Shown in pieces: positions 13,500 to 28,400 of a DNA stretch of 64,000 nucleotides. The stretch comes from Edaphochlamys debaryana (Eukaryota > Chlorophyta > Chlorophyceae > Chlamydomonadales): positions 1 to 64,000 of the forward strand of contig JAEHOE010000114.1 in assembly GCA_016858145.1 (NCBI GenBank). The letters run 5' to 3'. The notes under the pieces are model-generated. The model did no database searches. It saw nothing but the letters and a program-made list of their open reading frames with translations, and had not been told where the DNA came from. Within the stretch, counting starts at the first letter, position 1; each line of letters begins with the position of its first letter. Both the position numbers and the translations under genes were made by a program.

Positions 13500-16400
13500 T
13501 CCCCAGTCACCCCCCGGCCCCCGCAAGGGCTGTACGGACTGTCACACACACGGGGTGGGCGTTGCACGCACTCCCAGGCCCCCCACGCCCCACAAGGGCT
13601 GTACGGACCGTCACACACACGGGGTGGGCTCTGCTGCACTCCCCAGGCCCCCCCAGCCCCCGAAAGGCTGTCCGGACCGTCACACACACGGGGTGGGCTT
13701 TGCACGCACTCCCCAGGCAGCCCCCGGCCACCGCAAGCTGTACGGACTGTCACACACACGGGGTGGGCTTTGCACGGCACTCCCCAGGGCCCCCCGTCCC
13801 CCGCAAGGCGTACGGACTGTCACACACACGGGGTGGGCTTTGCACGCACTCCCCAGGCCCCCCCAGCCCCCGAAAGGCTGTCCGGACCGTCACACACACG
13901 GGGTGGGCTCTGCACGCACTCCCCAGTCACCCCCCAGCCCCGAAAGGCTGTCCGGAACGTCACACACACGGGGTGGGCTTTGCACGCACGCCCCAGGCCA
14001 CCCCCACAGGCCCCCCCGTGAAAGGCTGTACGGACCGTCACACACACGGGGTGGGCTCTGCATGCACTCCCCATCACCCCCGGCCCCCGCAAGGCTGTAC
14101 GGACCGTCACACACACGGGGTGGGCTTTGCACGCACTCCCCAGGCCCCCCCAGCCCCCGAAAGGCTTGTCCGGACCGTCACACACACGGGGTGGGCTTTG
14201 CACGCACTCCCCAGGCCCCCCCGGCCCCCGCAAGGCTGTACGGGACCGTCACACACACGGGGTGGGCTTTGCACGCACTCCCCAGGCCCCCCCGCCCCGC
14301 AATGCTGTACGGACCTGTCACACACACGGGTGGGCTCTGCACGCACTCCCCAGTCACCCCCGGCCCCCGCGAAGGCTGTACGGACTGTCACACACACGGG
14401 GTGGGCTTATGCACGGCACTCCCCAGGCACCCCCCGGCCCCCGCAAGGCTGTCCGGTCCGTCACACACACGGGGTGGGCTCTGCACGCACTCCCCAGGCC
14501 CCCCCAGCCCCCGAAAGCTGTCCGGACCGTCACACACACGGGGTGGGCTTGCACGCACTCCCCAGGGCCCCCCCAGCCCCGAAAGGCTGTCCGGACCGTC
14601 ACACACACGGGGTGGGCTCTGCACGCACTCCCCAGGCACCCCCGGCCCCCGCAAGGCTGTACGGACTGTCACACACACGGGGGTGGGCTTTGCACGCACT
14701 CCCCAGGCCCCCCCGCCCCCGAAAGGCTGTCCGGACCGTCACACACACACACGGGGTGGGCTCTGCACGCACTCCCGCAGTCACCCCCAGGCCCCCGCAA
14801 GGCTGTACGGACCGTCCACACACACGGGGTGGGCTTGCACGCACTCCCCAGGCAGCCCCCGGCCCCCGAAAGGCTGTACGGACCGTCACACACACGGGGT
14901 GGGCTTGCACGCACTCCCCAGGCACCCCCGGCCCCCGCAAGGCTGTACGGACCGTCACACACACGGGGTGGGCTTTGCACGCACTCCCCAGGCCCCCCCA
15001 TCCCCCGAAAGGCTGTCCGGACCGTCACACACACGGGGTGGGCTCTGCAGCACTCCCCAGGCACCCCCCGGCCCCCGCAAGCTGTACGGACGTCACACAC
15101 ACGGGGTGGGCTGTGCACGCACTCCAGTCCCCAGGCCCCCCCAGCCCCCGAAAGGCTGTCCGGACCGTCACACACACGGGGTGGGCTCTGCACGCACTCC
15201 CCAGTCACCCCCCCGGCCCCAGCAAGGCTGTACGGACCTGTCACACACACGGGGTGGGCTTGCACGCACTCCCCAGGCCCCCCCAGCCCCCACAAGGCTG
15301 TACGGACCGTCACACACACGGGGTGGGCTCTGCATGCACTCCCCAGGCCCCCCCAGCCCCCGAAAGGCTGTCCGGACCGTCACACACACGGGGTGGGCTG
15401 TGCACGCACTCCCCAGGCCCCCCCAGCCCCCGAAAGGCTGTCCGGACCGTCACACACACGGGGTGGGCTTTGAACGCACTCCCCAGGCCCCCCCGGCCCC
15501 CGCAAGGCCGTACGGACTGTCACACACACGGGGTGGGCTGTGCACGCACTCCCCAGGCCCCCCCAGCCCCCGAAAGGCCTGTCCGGACCGTCACACACAC
15601 GGGGTGGGCTTGCAACGCACTCCCAGTCACCCCCGGCCCCCGCAAGGCTGTACGGACTGTCCACACACACGGGGTGGGCTCTGCACTGCACTCCCCAGGC
15701 ACCCCCCGGCCCCGCAAGGCCTGTACGGACCGTCACACACACGGGGTGGGCTTTGAACGCACTCCCCAGGCCCCCCCAGCCCCCGAAAGGCTGTCCGGAC
15801 CGTCACACACACGGGGTGGGCTTTGCACGCACTCCCCAGTCACCCCCCGGCCCCCGCAAGGCTGTACGGACTGTCACACACACGGGGTGGGCTTTGCACG
15901 CACTCCCCAGGCCCCCCCAGCCCCCGAAAGGCTGTCCGGACCGTCACACACACGGGGTGGGCTGTGCACGCACTCCCCAGTCACCCCCCGGCCCCCGCAA
16001 GGCTGTACGGACTGTCACACACACGGGGTGGGCTGTGCACGCACTCCCCAGGCCCCCCCAGCCCCCGAAAGGCTGTCCGGACCGTCACACACACGGGGTG
16101 GGCTCTGCATGCACTCCCCAGGCCCCCCCAGCCCCCGCAAGGCTGTACGGACCGTCACACACACGGGGTGGGCTGTGCACGCACTCCCCAGTCCCCCCCG
16201 GCCCCCGCAAGCTGTACGGACCTGTCACACCACGGGGTGGGCTTTGCACGCACTTCCCAGCCCACCCAGCCCCCGAAAGGCTGTCCGGACCGTCACGACA
16301 CACGGGGTGGCTTGCACGCACTCCCCAGTCACCCCCCGCCCCCGCAAGGCTGTACGGACCGTCACACACACGGGGTGGGCTTGCACGCACTCCCCAGGCC

Positions 16401-19400
16401 ACCCCCGGCCCCCGCAAGGCTGTACGGACCGTCACACACACGGGGTGGGCTTTGGCACGCACTCCCCAGGGCCCCCCCAGCCCCCGAAAGGCTGTCCGGA
16501 CCGTCACACACACGGGGTGGGCTTTGCACGCACTCCCCAGGCAGCCCCCGGCCCCCGCAAGGCTGTACGGACCGTCACACACAACGGGGTGGGCTTTGCA
16601 CGCACTCCCCAGGCCCCCCCAGCCCCCGAAAGGCTGTCCGGACCTGTCACACACACGGGGTGGGCTGCTGCAACGCACTCCCAGGCACCACCCCGGCCCC
16701 GCAAGGCTGTACGGACCGTCACACACACGGGGGTGGGCTTTGCACGCACTCCCAGGCACCCCCCGGCCCCCGCAAGGCGTACGGACCGTCACACACACTG
16801 GGGTGGGCTTGCACGCACTCCCCCAGGCCCCCCCAGCCCCCGCAAGGCTGTCCGGACCGTCACACACACGGGGTGGGCTTGCACGCACTCCCCAGGCAGC
16901 CCCCGGCCCCCGCAAGGCTGTACGGACTCGTCACACACACGGGGTGGGCTTGCACGCACTCCCCAGGCACCCCCCGGCCCCCGCAAGGCTGTACGGACCG
17001 TCACACACACGGGGTGGGCTCTGCACGCACTCCCCAGGCCCCCCAGCCCCCGAAAGGCTGTCCGGACCGTCACACACACGGGGTGGGCTCTGCACGCACT
17101 CCCCAGTCACCCCCGGCCCCCGCAAGGCTGTACGGACTGTCACACACACGGGGTGGGCTGTGCACGCACTCCCCAGGCAGCCCCCCGCCCCGAAAGGCTG
17201 TACGGACCGTCACACACACGGGGTGGGCTTTGCACGCACTCCCCAGGCCCCCCCAGCCCCCGCAAGGCTGTACGGACTGTCACACACACGGGGTGGCTTG
17301 CACGCACTCCCCAGGCCCCCCCAGCCCCCGAAAGGCTGTCCGGACCGTCACAACACACGGGGTGGGCTTTGCACGCCACTCCCCAGGCAGCCCCCGGCCC
17401 CCGCAAGGCTGTACGGACTGTCACACACACGGGGTGGGCTTTGCACGCACTCCCCAGGCCCCCCCCGCCCCGAAAGGCCTGTCACGGACCGTCACACACA
17501 CGGGGTGGGCTTTGCACGCACTCCCAGTCACCCCCCAGCCCCCGCAAGGCTGTCCGGACTGTCACACACACGGGGTGGGCTTTGCACGCACTCCCCAGGC
17601 ACCCCCCGGCCCCCGCAAGGCTGTACGGACCGTCCACACACACGGGGTGGGCTTTGCACGCACTCCCCAGTCACCCCCGGCCCCGCCAAGGCTGTACGGA
17701 CCTGTCACACACACGGGGTGGGCTTTGCACGCACTCCCCAGGCCCCCCCGCCCCCGAAAGGCTGTCCGGACCGTCACACACACGGGGTGGGCTGTGCACG
17801 CACTCCCCAGTCACCCCCGGCCCCCGCAAGGCTGTACGGACTGTCACACACACGGGGTGGGCTTTGCACGCACTCCCCAGGCGCCCCCCAGGCCCCCGAA
17901 AGGCTGTCCGGACCGTCACACACACGGGGTGGGCTCTTGCACGCACGCCCCAGTCACCCCCGGCCCCCGCAAGGCTGTACGGACCGTCACACACACGGGG
18001 TGGGCTTTGACACGCACTCCCCAGGCAGCCCCCGGCCCCCGAAAAGCTGTACCGGACCGTCACACACACGGGGTGGGCTTGCACGCACTCCCCAGGCACC
18101 CCCCGGCCCCGCAAGGCTGTACGGACTTGTCACACACACGGGGTGGGCTTTGCACGCACTCCCCAGGCACCCCCCGGCCCCCGCAAGGCTGTCCGGACCG
18201 TCACACACACGGGGTGGGCTTTGCACGCACTCCCCAGGCAGCCCCCGGCCCCCGAAAGGGCTGTCCGGACCGTCACACACACTGGGTGGGCTTTGCACGC
18301 ACTCCCCAGTCACCCCCCGGCCCCCGAAAGGCTGTCCGGACCGTCACACACACCGGGGTGGGCTTTGCCGCACTCCCCAGGCCCCCCCAGCCCCGAAAGG
18401 CTGTCCGGACCGTCACACACACGGGGTGGGGCTTTGGCACGCACTCCCCAGTCCCCCCCGGCCCCCGCAAGGCGTACGGACTGTCACACACACGGGGTGG
18501 GCTGTTGCACGCACTCCCCAGGCCCCCCAGCCCCCGAAAGGCGGTACGGGACCGTCACACACACGGGGTGGGCTTGAACGCACTCCCCAGGCAGCCCCCC
18601 GGCCCCCGCAAGGCTGTACGGACTGTGTCACACACACACGGGGGTGGGCTTTGCACGCACTCCCCAGTGCACCCCCCGGCCCCCGCAAGGCTGTACGACC
18701 GTCACACACACGGGGTGGGCTTGCACGCACTCCCCAGTCACCCCCCGCCCCCGCAAGGCTGTACGGACTGTCACACACACACGGTGTGGGCTCTTGCAAC
18801 GCACTCCCAGTCACCCCCCGGCCCCCGCAAGTGCTGTACGACTGTCACAACACACACGGGTGGGCTTTGCACCTCCCTCCCCCAGGCAGCCCCCCGGCCC
18901 CCGCAAGGCTGTCCGGACGTCACACACACGGGGTGGGCTTTGCAACGCGAATCCCCAGTCACCCCCCGGCCCCCGCAAGGCTGTACGGACTCGTCACACA
19001 CCACGGGGTGGGCTGTGCACGCACTTCCCCAGGCAGCCCCCGGCCCCCGAAAGGCTGTCCGGACCGTCACACACACGGGGTGGGCTCTGCACGCACTCCC
19101 CAGGCACCCCCCGGCCCCCGCAAGGCTGTCCGGACCGTCACACACACGGGGTGGGCTCTGCACGCACTCCCCAGGCCCCCCCGGCCCCCGAAAGGCTGTA
19201 CGGACCGTCACACACACGGGGTGGGCTTTGCACGCACTCCCCAGTCACCCCCCGGCCCCCGCAAGGCTGTACGGACTGTCACACACACGGGGTGGGCTGT
19301 GCACGCACTCCCCAGGCCCCCCCAGCCCCCGAAAGGCTGTCCGGACCGTCACACACACGGGGTGGGCTCTGCACGCACTCCCCAGTCACCCCCCGGCCCC

Positions 19401-22400
19401 CGCAAGGCTGTACGGACTGTCACACACACGGGGTGGGCTGTGCACGCACTCCCCAGGCCCCCCCGGCCCCCGCAAGGCTGTACGGACCGTCACACACACG
19501 GGGTGGGCTTTGCACGCACTCCCCAGGCAGCCCCCGGCCCCCGCAAGGCTGTACGGACTGTCACACACACGGGGTGGGCTTTGCACGCACTCCCCAGGCC
19601 CCCCCAGCCCCCGCAAGGCTGTCCGGACCGTCACACACACGGGGTGGGCTTTGCACGCACTCCCCAGTCACCCCCCGGCCCCCGCAAGGCTGTACGGACT
19701 GTCACACCACCGGGGTGGGCTTCTGCACGGCACTCCCCCAGGCAGCCCCCGGCCCCCGAAAGGCTGTCCGGACCGTCACACACACGGGGTGGGCTTGCAC
19801 GCACTCCCCAGGCAGCCCCCGGCCCCCGCAAGGCTGTACGGACTTGTCACACACACGGGGTGGGCTTTGCACGCAACTCCCCAGGCCCCCCCAGCCCCCG
19901 AAGGCTGTCCGGACTCACACACACGGGGTGGCTTTGCACGCACTCCCCAGTCACCCCCCGGCCCCCGCAAGGCTGTACGGACTGTCACACACACGGGGTG
20001 GGCTCTGCACGCACTCCCCAGGCCCCCCAGCCCCCGAAAGGCTGTCCGGACCGTCACACAACACGGGGTGGGCTCTTGCACGCACTCCCCAGTCACCCCC
20101 CGGCCCCCGCAAGGCTGTACGGACCGTCACACACACGGGGTGGGCTCTGCATGCACTCCCCAGGCCCCCCCCAGGCCCCCCGCAAGGCTGTCCGACCGTC
20201 ACACACACGGGGGTGGGCTTTGCACGCACTCCCCAGTCACCCCCCGGCCCCCGCAAGGGCTGTACGGACCTGTCACACACACGGGGTGGGCTTGCAACGC
20301 ACTCCCCAGGCACCCCCCGGCCCCCGCAAGGCTGTCCGGACCGTCCACACAACCGGGGGTGGGCTTGCACGCACTCCCCAGGCACCCCCCGGCCCCCGCA
20401 AGGCTGTCCGGACCGTCACAAACACACGGGGTGGGCTCTGCACGCACTCCCCAGGCACCCCCCGGCCCCCGCAAGGCTGTACGGACTGTCACACACACGG
20501 GTGGGCTTGCACGCACTCCCCAGGCCCACCCGGCCCCCGCAAGGCGTACGGACTGTCACACACACGGGTGGGCTTTGCACGCACTCCCCATGCAGCCCCC
20601 GGCCCCCGCAAGGCTGTACGGACTGTCACACACACGGGGTGGGCTTTGCACGCACTCTCCTCAGGCCCCCCAGCCCCGAAAGGCTGTACCGACCGTCACA
20701 CACACGGGGTGGGCTTTGCAACGCACTCCCCAGGGCAAGCCCCCCGGCCCCCGCAAGGCTGTACGGACTGTCACACCACGGGGTGGGCTTCTGCAACGCA
20801 CTCCCCAGGCCCCCCCCCAGCCCCCGAAAGGCTGTCCGGACCGTCACACACACGGGGGTGGGCTTTGCACGCACTCCCCAGTCACCCCCCGCCCCCGCAA
20901 GGCTGTACGGACTGTCACACACCACGGGGTGGGCTTTGCACGCACTCCCCAGGCAGCCCCCGGCCCCCGCAAGGCTGTCCGGACCGTCACACACACGGGG
21001 TGGGCTTTGCAACGCACTCCCCAGTCATCCCCCCGGCCCCCGCAAGGCTGTACGGACCTGTCACACACACCGGGGTGGGCTTTGCACTCACTCCCCAGGC
21101 ACCCCCCAGCCCCCGAAAGGCTGTCCGGACCGTCACACACACGGGGTGGGCTCGTGCACGCACTCCCCAGGCAGCCCCCGGCCCCCGCAAGGGCTGTACG
21201 GACCGTCACACACACGGGGTGGGCTTCTGCACGCACTCCCCAGGTCCACCCCCCGGCCCCCGCAAGGCTGTACGGACTGTCACACACACGGGGTGGGCTT
21301 TGCACGCACTCCCCAGGCCCCCCCAGGCCCCGAAAGGCTGTACGGACCGTCACACACACGGGTGGGCTTTGCACGCACTCCCCAGTCACCCCCCGGCCCC
21401 CGCAAGGCTGTACGGACCTGTCACACACACGGGGTGGCTTTGCACGCACTCCCCAGGCCCCCCCAGCCCCCGAAGGCTGTCCGGACCGTCACACACACGG
21501 GGTGGGCTCTGCACGCACTCCCCAGTCACCCCCCGGCCCCCGCAAGGCTGTACCGGACTGTCACACACACGGGGTGGGCTGTGCACGCACTCCCCAGGCC
21601 CCCCAGCCCCGAAAGGCTGTCCGGACCGTCACACACACGGGGTGGGCTTTGCACGCACTCCCCAGGCACCCCCCCGCCCCCGAAAGGCTGTACGGACCGT
21701 CACACACACGGGGGTGGGCTCTTGCATGCACTCCCCAGGCAGCCCCCCCGCCCCCGACAAGGCTGTCCGGACCGTCACACACAAGGGGTGGGCTGTTGCA
21801 CGCACTCTCCAGGCCCCCCAGGCCCCCGAAGGCTGTCCGGACTGTTCACAACACACACGGGGTGGGCTTTGGCACGCACTCCCCAGTCACCCCCCGGCCC
21901 CCGAAAGGCTGTACGGACCGTCACACACACGGGGTGGGCTTTGCACGCACTCCCAGGCACCCCCGGCCCCCGACAAGGCTGTACGGAACCGTCACACACA
22001 CGGGGTGGCTTGCACGCACTCCCCAGGCAGCCCCCCGGCCCCGCAAGGCCTGTACGGACCGTTCACACACACGGGGTGGGCTGTGGCACGCACTCCCCAG
22101 GCACCCCCCGGCCCCGCAAGGCTGTCCGGGACCGGCACACACACGGGGTGGGCTTTGCACGCACTCCCCAGGACCCCCCGGCCCCGCAAGGCCTGTCCGG
22201 ACTGTCACCACACGGGGTGGCTTTGCACGCACTCCCCAGTGCCCCCCCCAGCCCCGAAAGGCTGTCCGGACCGTCACACACACGGGTGGGCTCTTGCACG
22301 CACTCCCCAGGCAGCCCCCGGCCCCCGCAAGGCTGTACGGACCGTCACACACACGGGGTGGGCTTTGCACGCACTCCCCAGGCCCCCCCAGCCCCCGAAA

Positions 22401-25400
22401 GGCTGTCCGGACCGTCACACACACGGGGTGGGCTTTGCACGCACTCCCCAGTCACCCCCCGGCCCCCGCAAGGCTGTACGGACTGTCACACACACGGGGT
22501 GGGCTTTGCACGCACTCCCCAGGCAGCCCCCGGCCCCCGAAAGGCTGTCCGGACCGTCACACACACGGGGTGGGCTCTGCACGCACTCCCAGTCACCCCC
22601 CGGCCCCCGCAAGGGCTGTACGGACTGTCACCACACACGGGGTGGGCTTTGCACGCACTCCCCAGGCCCCCCCGGCCCCCGCAAGGCTGTCCGGACCGTC
22701 ACACACACGGGTGGGCTCTGCACGCACTCCCCAGTCACCCCCCGGCCCCCGCAAGGCTGTACGGACTGTCACACCACACGGGGTGGGCTCTGCACGCACT
22801 CCCCAGGCCCCCCCAGCCCCCGAAAGGCTTGTCCGGACCGTCACACACACGGGGTGGGCTTCTGCACGCACTCCCCAGTCACCCCCCGGCCCCCGCAAGG
22901 CTGTACGGACTGTCACCACACGGGGTGGGCTCTGCATGCACTCCCCAGGCAGCCCCCGGCCCCCGCAAGGCTGTCCGGACCGTCACACACACGGGGTGGG
23001 CTTTGCAACGCACTCCCCAGGCCCCCCCAGGCCCCCCGAAGGCCTGTACGGACCGTCACACACACGGGGTGGGCTCTGCACTGCACTCCCCAGGCACCCC
23101 CGGCCCCCGCAAGGCTGTCCGGACCGTCACACACACGGGGTGGGCTTTGCACGCACTCCCCAGGACCCCCCGCCCCCGCAAGGCTGTACGGACCGTCACA
23201 CACACGGGGTGGGCTCTGCATGCACTCCCCAGTCACCCCCCGGCCCCCGCAAGGCTGTACGGACCGTCACACCACGGGGTGGGCTTGCACGGCACTCCCC
23301 AGGGCACCCCCCAGCCCCGAAAGGCTGTCCGGACCGTCACACACACGGGGTGGGCTCTGCACGCACTCCCAGTCACCCCCCGGCCCCCGCAAGGCTGTAC
23401 GGACCTGTCACACACACGGGGTGGGCTTTGCACGCACTCCCAGTCACCCCCGGCCCCCGAAGGCTGTACGGACCTGTCACACACACGGGGTGGGCTCTGC
23501 ACGCACTCCCCAGTCACCCCCCGGCCCCCGAAAGGCTGTACGGACTGTCACACACACGGGGTGGGCTCTGCACGCACTCCCCAGGCCCCCCCAGCCCCCG
23601 AAAGGCTGTCCGGACCGTCACACACACACGGGGTGGGCTCTGCATGCACTCCCCACGGCACCCCCCAGCCCCCGAAGGCTGTCCGGGACCGTCACACACA
23701 CGGGGTGGGCTTTGCAACGCACTCCCCAGGCAGCCCCCGGCCCCCGCAAGGCTGTCCGGCCGTCACACACAACGGGGTGGGCTTTGCACGCACTCCCCAG
23801 GCCCCCCCCGCCCCCGCAAGGCTGTACGGACCTGTCACACACACGGGGTGGGCTTGCACGCACTCCCCAGGCAGCCCCCTGCCCCCGAAAGGCTGTACGG
23901 ACCGTCACACACACGGGGTGGGCTGTGCACGCACTCCCAGTCCCCCCCCAGGCCCCGCAAGGCTGTCCGGCCCGTCCACACACACGGGGTGGGCTTTGAA
24001 CGCACTCCCCAGGCAGCCCCGGCCCCCGCAAGGCCTGTACGGACCTGTCACACCACACGGGGTGGGCTTTGCATGCACTCCCCAGGCCCCCCCCAGCCAC
24101 CCGAAAGGCTGTCCGGACCGTCACACACACGGGGTGGGCTCTGCACGCACTCCCAGGGCCCCCCCCGGCCCCCGCAAGGCTGTCCGGACCGTCACACACA
24201 CGGGGTGGGCTCTGCATGCACTCCCCAGGCCCCCCCGGCCCCCGCAAGGCTGTCCGGACCGTCACACACACGGGGTGGGCTTTGCACGCACTCCCCAGGC
24301 AGCCCCCGGCCCCCGCAAGGCTGTACGGACCGTCACACACACGGGGTGGGCTTTGCACGCACTCCCCAGGCAGCCCCCGGCCCCCGCAAGGCTGTCCGGA
24401 CCGTCACACACACGGGGTGGGCTTTGCACGCACTCCCCAGTCACCCCCCGGCCCCCGCAAGGCTGTACGGACTGTCACACACACGGGGTGGGCTTGCATG
24501 CACTCCCCAGGCACCCCCGGCCCCCGAAAGGCTGTACGGACCGTCACACACACGGGGTGGGCTTTGCACGCACTCCCCAGGCCCCCCCAGCCCCGAAAGG
24601 CTGTACGGACCGTCACACACACGGGGTGGGCTCTTGCACGCACTCCCCAGTCACCCCCGGCCCCCGCTAAGGCTGTACGGACCGTCACCACACACGGGGT
24701 GGGCTGTGCACGCACTCCCCAGGCCCCCCCCAGCCCCCGAAAGGCTGTCCGGACCGTCACACACACGGGGTGGGCTTTGCACTCACTCCCCAGTCACCCC
24801 CGGCCCCCGCAAGGCTGTCCGGACCGTCACACACACGGGGTGGGCTGCTGCACTGCACTCCCCAGTCACCCCCCAGCCCCCGCAAGGCTGTCCGGACCGT
24901 CACACACACGGGGTGGGCTTTGCACGCACTCCCCAGGCCCCCCCAGCCCCCGCAAGGCTGTACGGACCGTTCACACACACGGGGTGGGCTCTGCATGCAC
25001 TCCCCAGTCACCCCCCGGCCCCCGCAAGGCTGTACGGACTGTCACACACACGGGGTGGGCTTTGCACGCACTCCCCAGGCCCCCCCAGCCCCCGAAAGGC
25101 TGTCCGGACCGTCACACACACGGGTGGGCTCTGCCACGCACTCCCCAGTCACCCCCCGGCCCCCGCAAGGCTGTCGGACTGTCACACACACGGGGTGGGC
25201 TTTGCACGCACTCCCCAGGCAGCCCCCGGCCCCCGAAAGGCTGTCCGGACCGTCACACACACGGGGTGGGCTTTGGCACGCACTCCCCAGCAGCCCCAGG
25301 CCCCCGCAAGGTGTCGGACCGTCACACACACGGGGTGGGCTTTGCACGCACTCCCAGGCACGCCCCGCCCCCGCAAGGCTGTACGGTACCGTCACACACA

Positions 25401-28400
25401 CGGGGTGGGCTTTGCACGCACTCCCCAGGCCCCCCCGGCCCACGAAAGGCTGTCCGGACCGTCACAACACGGGGTGGGCTTTGCACGCACTCCCCAGGCC
25501 CCCCGGCCCCCGAAAGGCTGTACGGACTGTCACACACAAGGGGTGGGCTTTGCACGCACTCCCGCAGGCCCCCCAGCCCCCGCAAGGCTGTACGGACCGT
25601 CACACACACGGGGTGGGCTTTGCACGCACTCCCCAGGCACCCCCGGCCCCCGCAAGGCTTGTAACGGACCGTCACACACACGGGGTGGGCTTTGCACGCA
25701 CTCCCCAGGCACCCCGCCCCCGCACGGCTGTACGGACTGTCACACACACGGGGTGGGCTTTGCACGCACTCCCCAGGCCCCCCAAGCCCCCGAAAGGCTG
25801 TCCGGGACCGTCACACACACGGGGTGGGCTCTGCACGCACTCCCCAGGTCACCCCCCGGCCCCCGCAAGGCTGTACGGACCGTCACACACACGGGGTGGG
25901 CTTGCACGCACTCCCAGGCCCCCCCAGCCCCCGAAAGGCTGTCCGGACCGTCACACACACGGGGTGGCTCTGCACGCACTCCCCAGTCACCCCCCGGCCC
26001 CCGCAAGGCTGTACGGACTGTCACACACACGGGGTGGGCTTTGCACGCACTCCCCAGGCCCCCCCCGGCCCCCGAAAGGCTGTCCGGACCGTCACACACA
26101 CGGGGTGGGCTGTGCACGCACTCCCCAGGCCCCCCCCAGGCCCCCGCAAGGCCTGTACGGACTGTCACACACACGGGGTGGGCTCTGCACGCACTCCCCA
26201 GGCCCCCCCAGCCCCGAAAGCTGTCCGGACCGTCACACACACGGGGTGGGCTCTGCACGCACTCCCCAGTCACCCCCCGGCCCCCGCAAGGCTGTACGGA
26301 CCGTCACACACACGGGGTGGGCTCTGCATGCACTCCCCAGTCACCCCCCGGCCCCCGCAAGGCTGTACGGACCGTCACACACACGGGGTGGGCTTTGCAC
26401 GCACTCCCCAGGCCCCCCCAGCCCCCGAAAGGCTGTCCGGACCGTCACACACACGGGGTGGGCTCTGCACGCACTCCCCAGTCACCCCCCGGCCCCCGCA
26501 AGGCTGTACGGACCTGTCACACACACGGGGTGGGCTTTGCACGCACTCCCCAGGCCCCCCCAGCCCCCCGAAAGGCTGTCCGGACCGTCACACACACGGG
26601 GTGGGCTCTGCACGCACTCCCCAGTCACCCCCCGGCCCCCGCAAGGCTGTACGGACCGTCACACACACGGGGTGGGCTCTGCACGCACTCCCCAGGCCCC
26701 CCCAGGCCCCCGAAAGCTGTCCGGACCGTCACACACACGGGGTGGGCTTTGCACGCACTCCCCAGGCCCCCCCGGCCCCCGCAAGGCTGTACGGACTGTC
26801 ACACACACGGGGTGGGCTCTGCAATGCACTCCCCAGGCAGCCCCCGGCCCCCGAAAGGCTGTCCGGACCGTCAACACACGGGGTGGGCTTTGCACGCACT
26901 CCCCAGGCCCCCCCGGCCCCGCAAGGCCTGTACGGACCGTCACACACACGGGGTGGGCTCTGCACGCACTCCCCAGTCACCCCCCGGCCCCCGCAAGGCT
27001 GTCCGGACCGTCACACACACGGGGTGGGCTTTGCACGCACTCCCCAGGCAGCCCCCCGGCCCCCGAAGGCTGTCCGGACCGTCACACACACGGGTGGGGC
27101 TCTGCATGCACTCCCCAGTCACCCCCCGGCCCCCGCAAGGCTGTACGGACCTGTCACACACACGGGGTGGGCTCTTGCACGCACTCCCCAGGCCCCCCCA
27201 GCCCCCGAAAGGCTGTCCGGACCGTCACACACACGGGGTGGGCTCTGCACGCACTCCCCAGTCACCCCCCGGCCCCCGCAAGGCTGTACGGACCGTCACA
27301 CACACGGGGTGGGCTTTGCACGCACTCCCCAGTCACCCCCCGGCCCCCGCAAGGCTGTACGGACCGTCACACACACGGGGTGGGCTTTGCACGCACTCCC
27401 CAGGCAGCCCCCGGCCCCCGCAAGGCTGTCCGGACCGTCACACCACACGGGGTGGGCTTTGCACGCACTCCCCAGGTCACCCCCCAGCCCCCGAAAGGCT
27501 GTCCGGACCGTCACACACACGGGGTGGGCTTTGCACGCACTCCCCAGGCCCCCCCCGGCCCCCGCAAGGCTGTACGGACCGTCACACACACGGGGTGGGC
27601 TTTGCACGCACTCCCCAGGCAGCCCCCGGCCCCCGAAAGGCTGTACGGACCGTCACACACACGGGGTGGGCTTTGCACGCACTCCCAGTCACCCCCCCGG
27701 GCCCCCGCAAGGCTGTCCGGACCGTCACACAAACGGGGTGGGCTTTGCACGCACTCCCCAGGCCCCCCCAGCCCCCGAAAGGCTGTCCGGACCGTCACAC
27801 ACACGGGGTGGGCTCTGCACGCACTCCCCAGGTCACCCCCCGGCCCCCGCAAGGCTGTACGGACCGTCACACACACGGGGTGGGCTCTGCATGCACTCCC
27901 CCAGGCACCCCCCGGCCCCCGCAAGGCTGTCCGGACCGTCACAACACACGGGGTGGGCTTTGCACGCACTCCCCAGGCCACCCCCGGCCCCCGCAAGGCT
28001 GTACGGACCGTCACACACACGGGTGGGCTCTCTGCCACGCACTCCCCAGGCCCCCCCCAGCCCCGAAAGGCTGTCCGGACCGTCACACACACGGGGTGGG
28101 CTCTGCACGCACTCCCCAGTCACCCCCCGGCCCCCGCAAGGCTGTACGGACCTGTCACACACACGGGGTGGGCTTTGCATGCACTCCCCAGGCACCCCCC
28201 GCCCCCGAAAGGCTGTCCGGACCGTCACACACACGGGGTGGGCTTTGCAGCACTCCCCAGTCAGCCCCCGGCCCCCGCAAGGCTGTACGGACTGTCACAC
28301 ACACGGGGTGGGCTTTGCACGCACTCCCCAGGCAGCCCCCGGCCCCCGCAAGGCTGTCGGACCGTCACACACACGGGGTGGGCTTTGCACGCACTCCCCA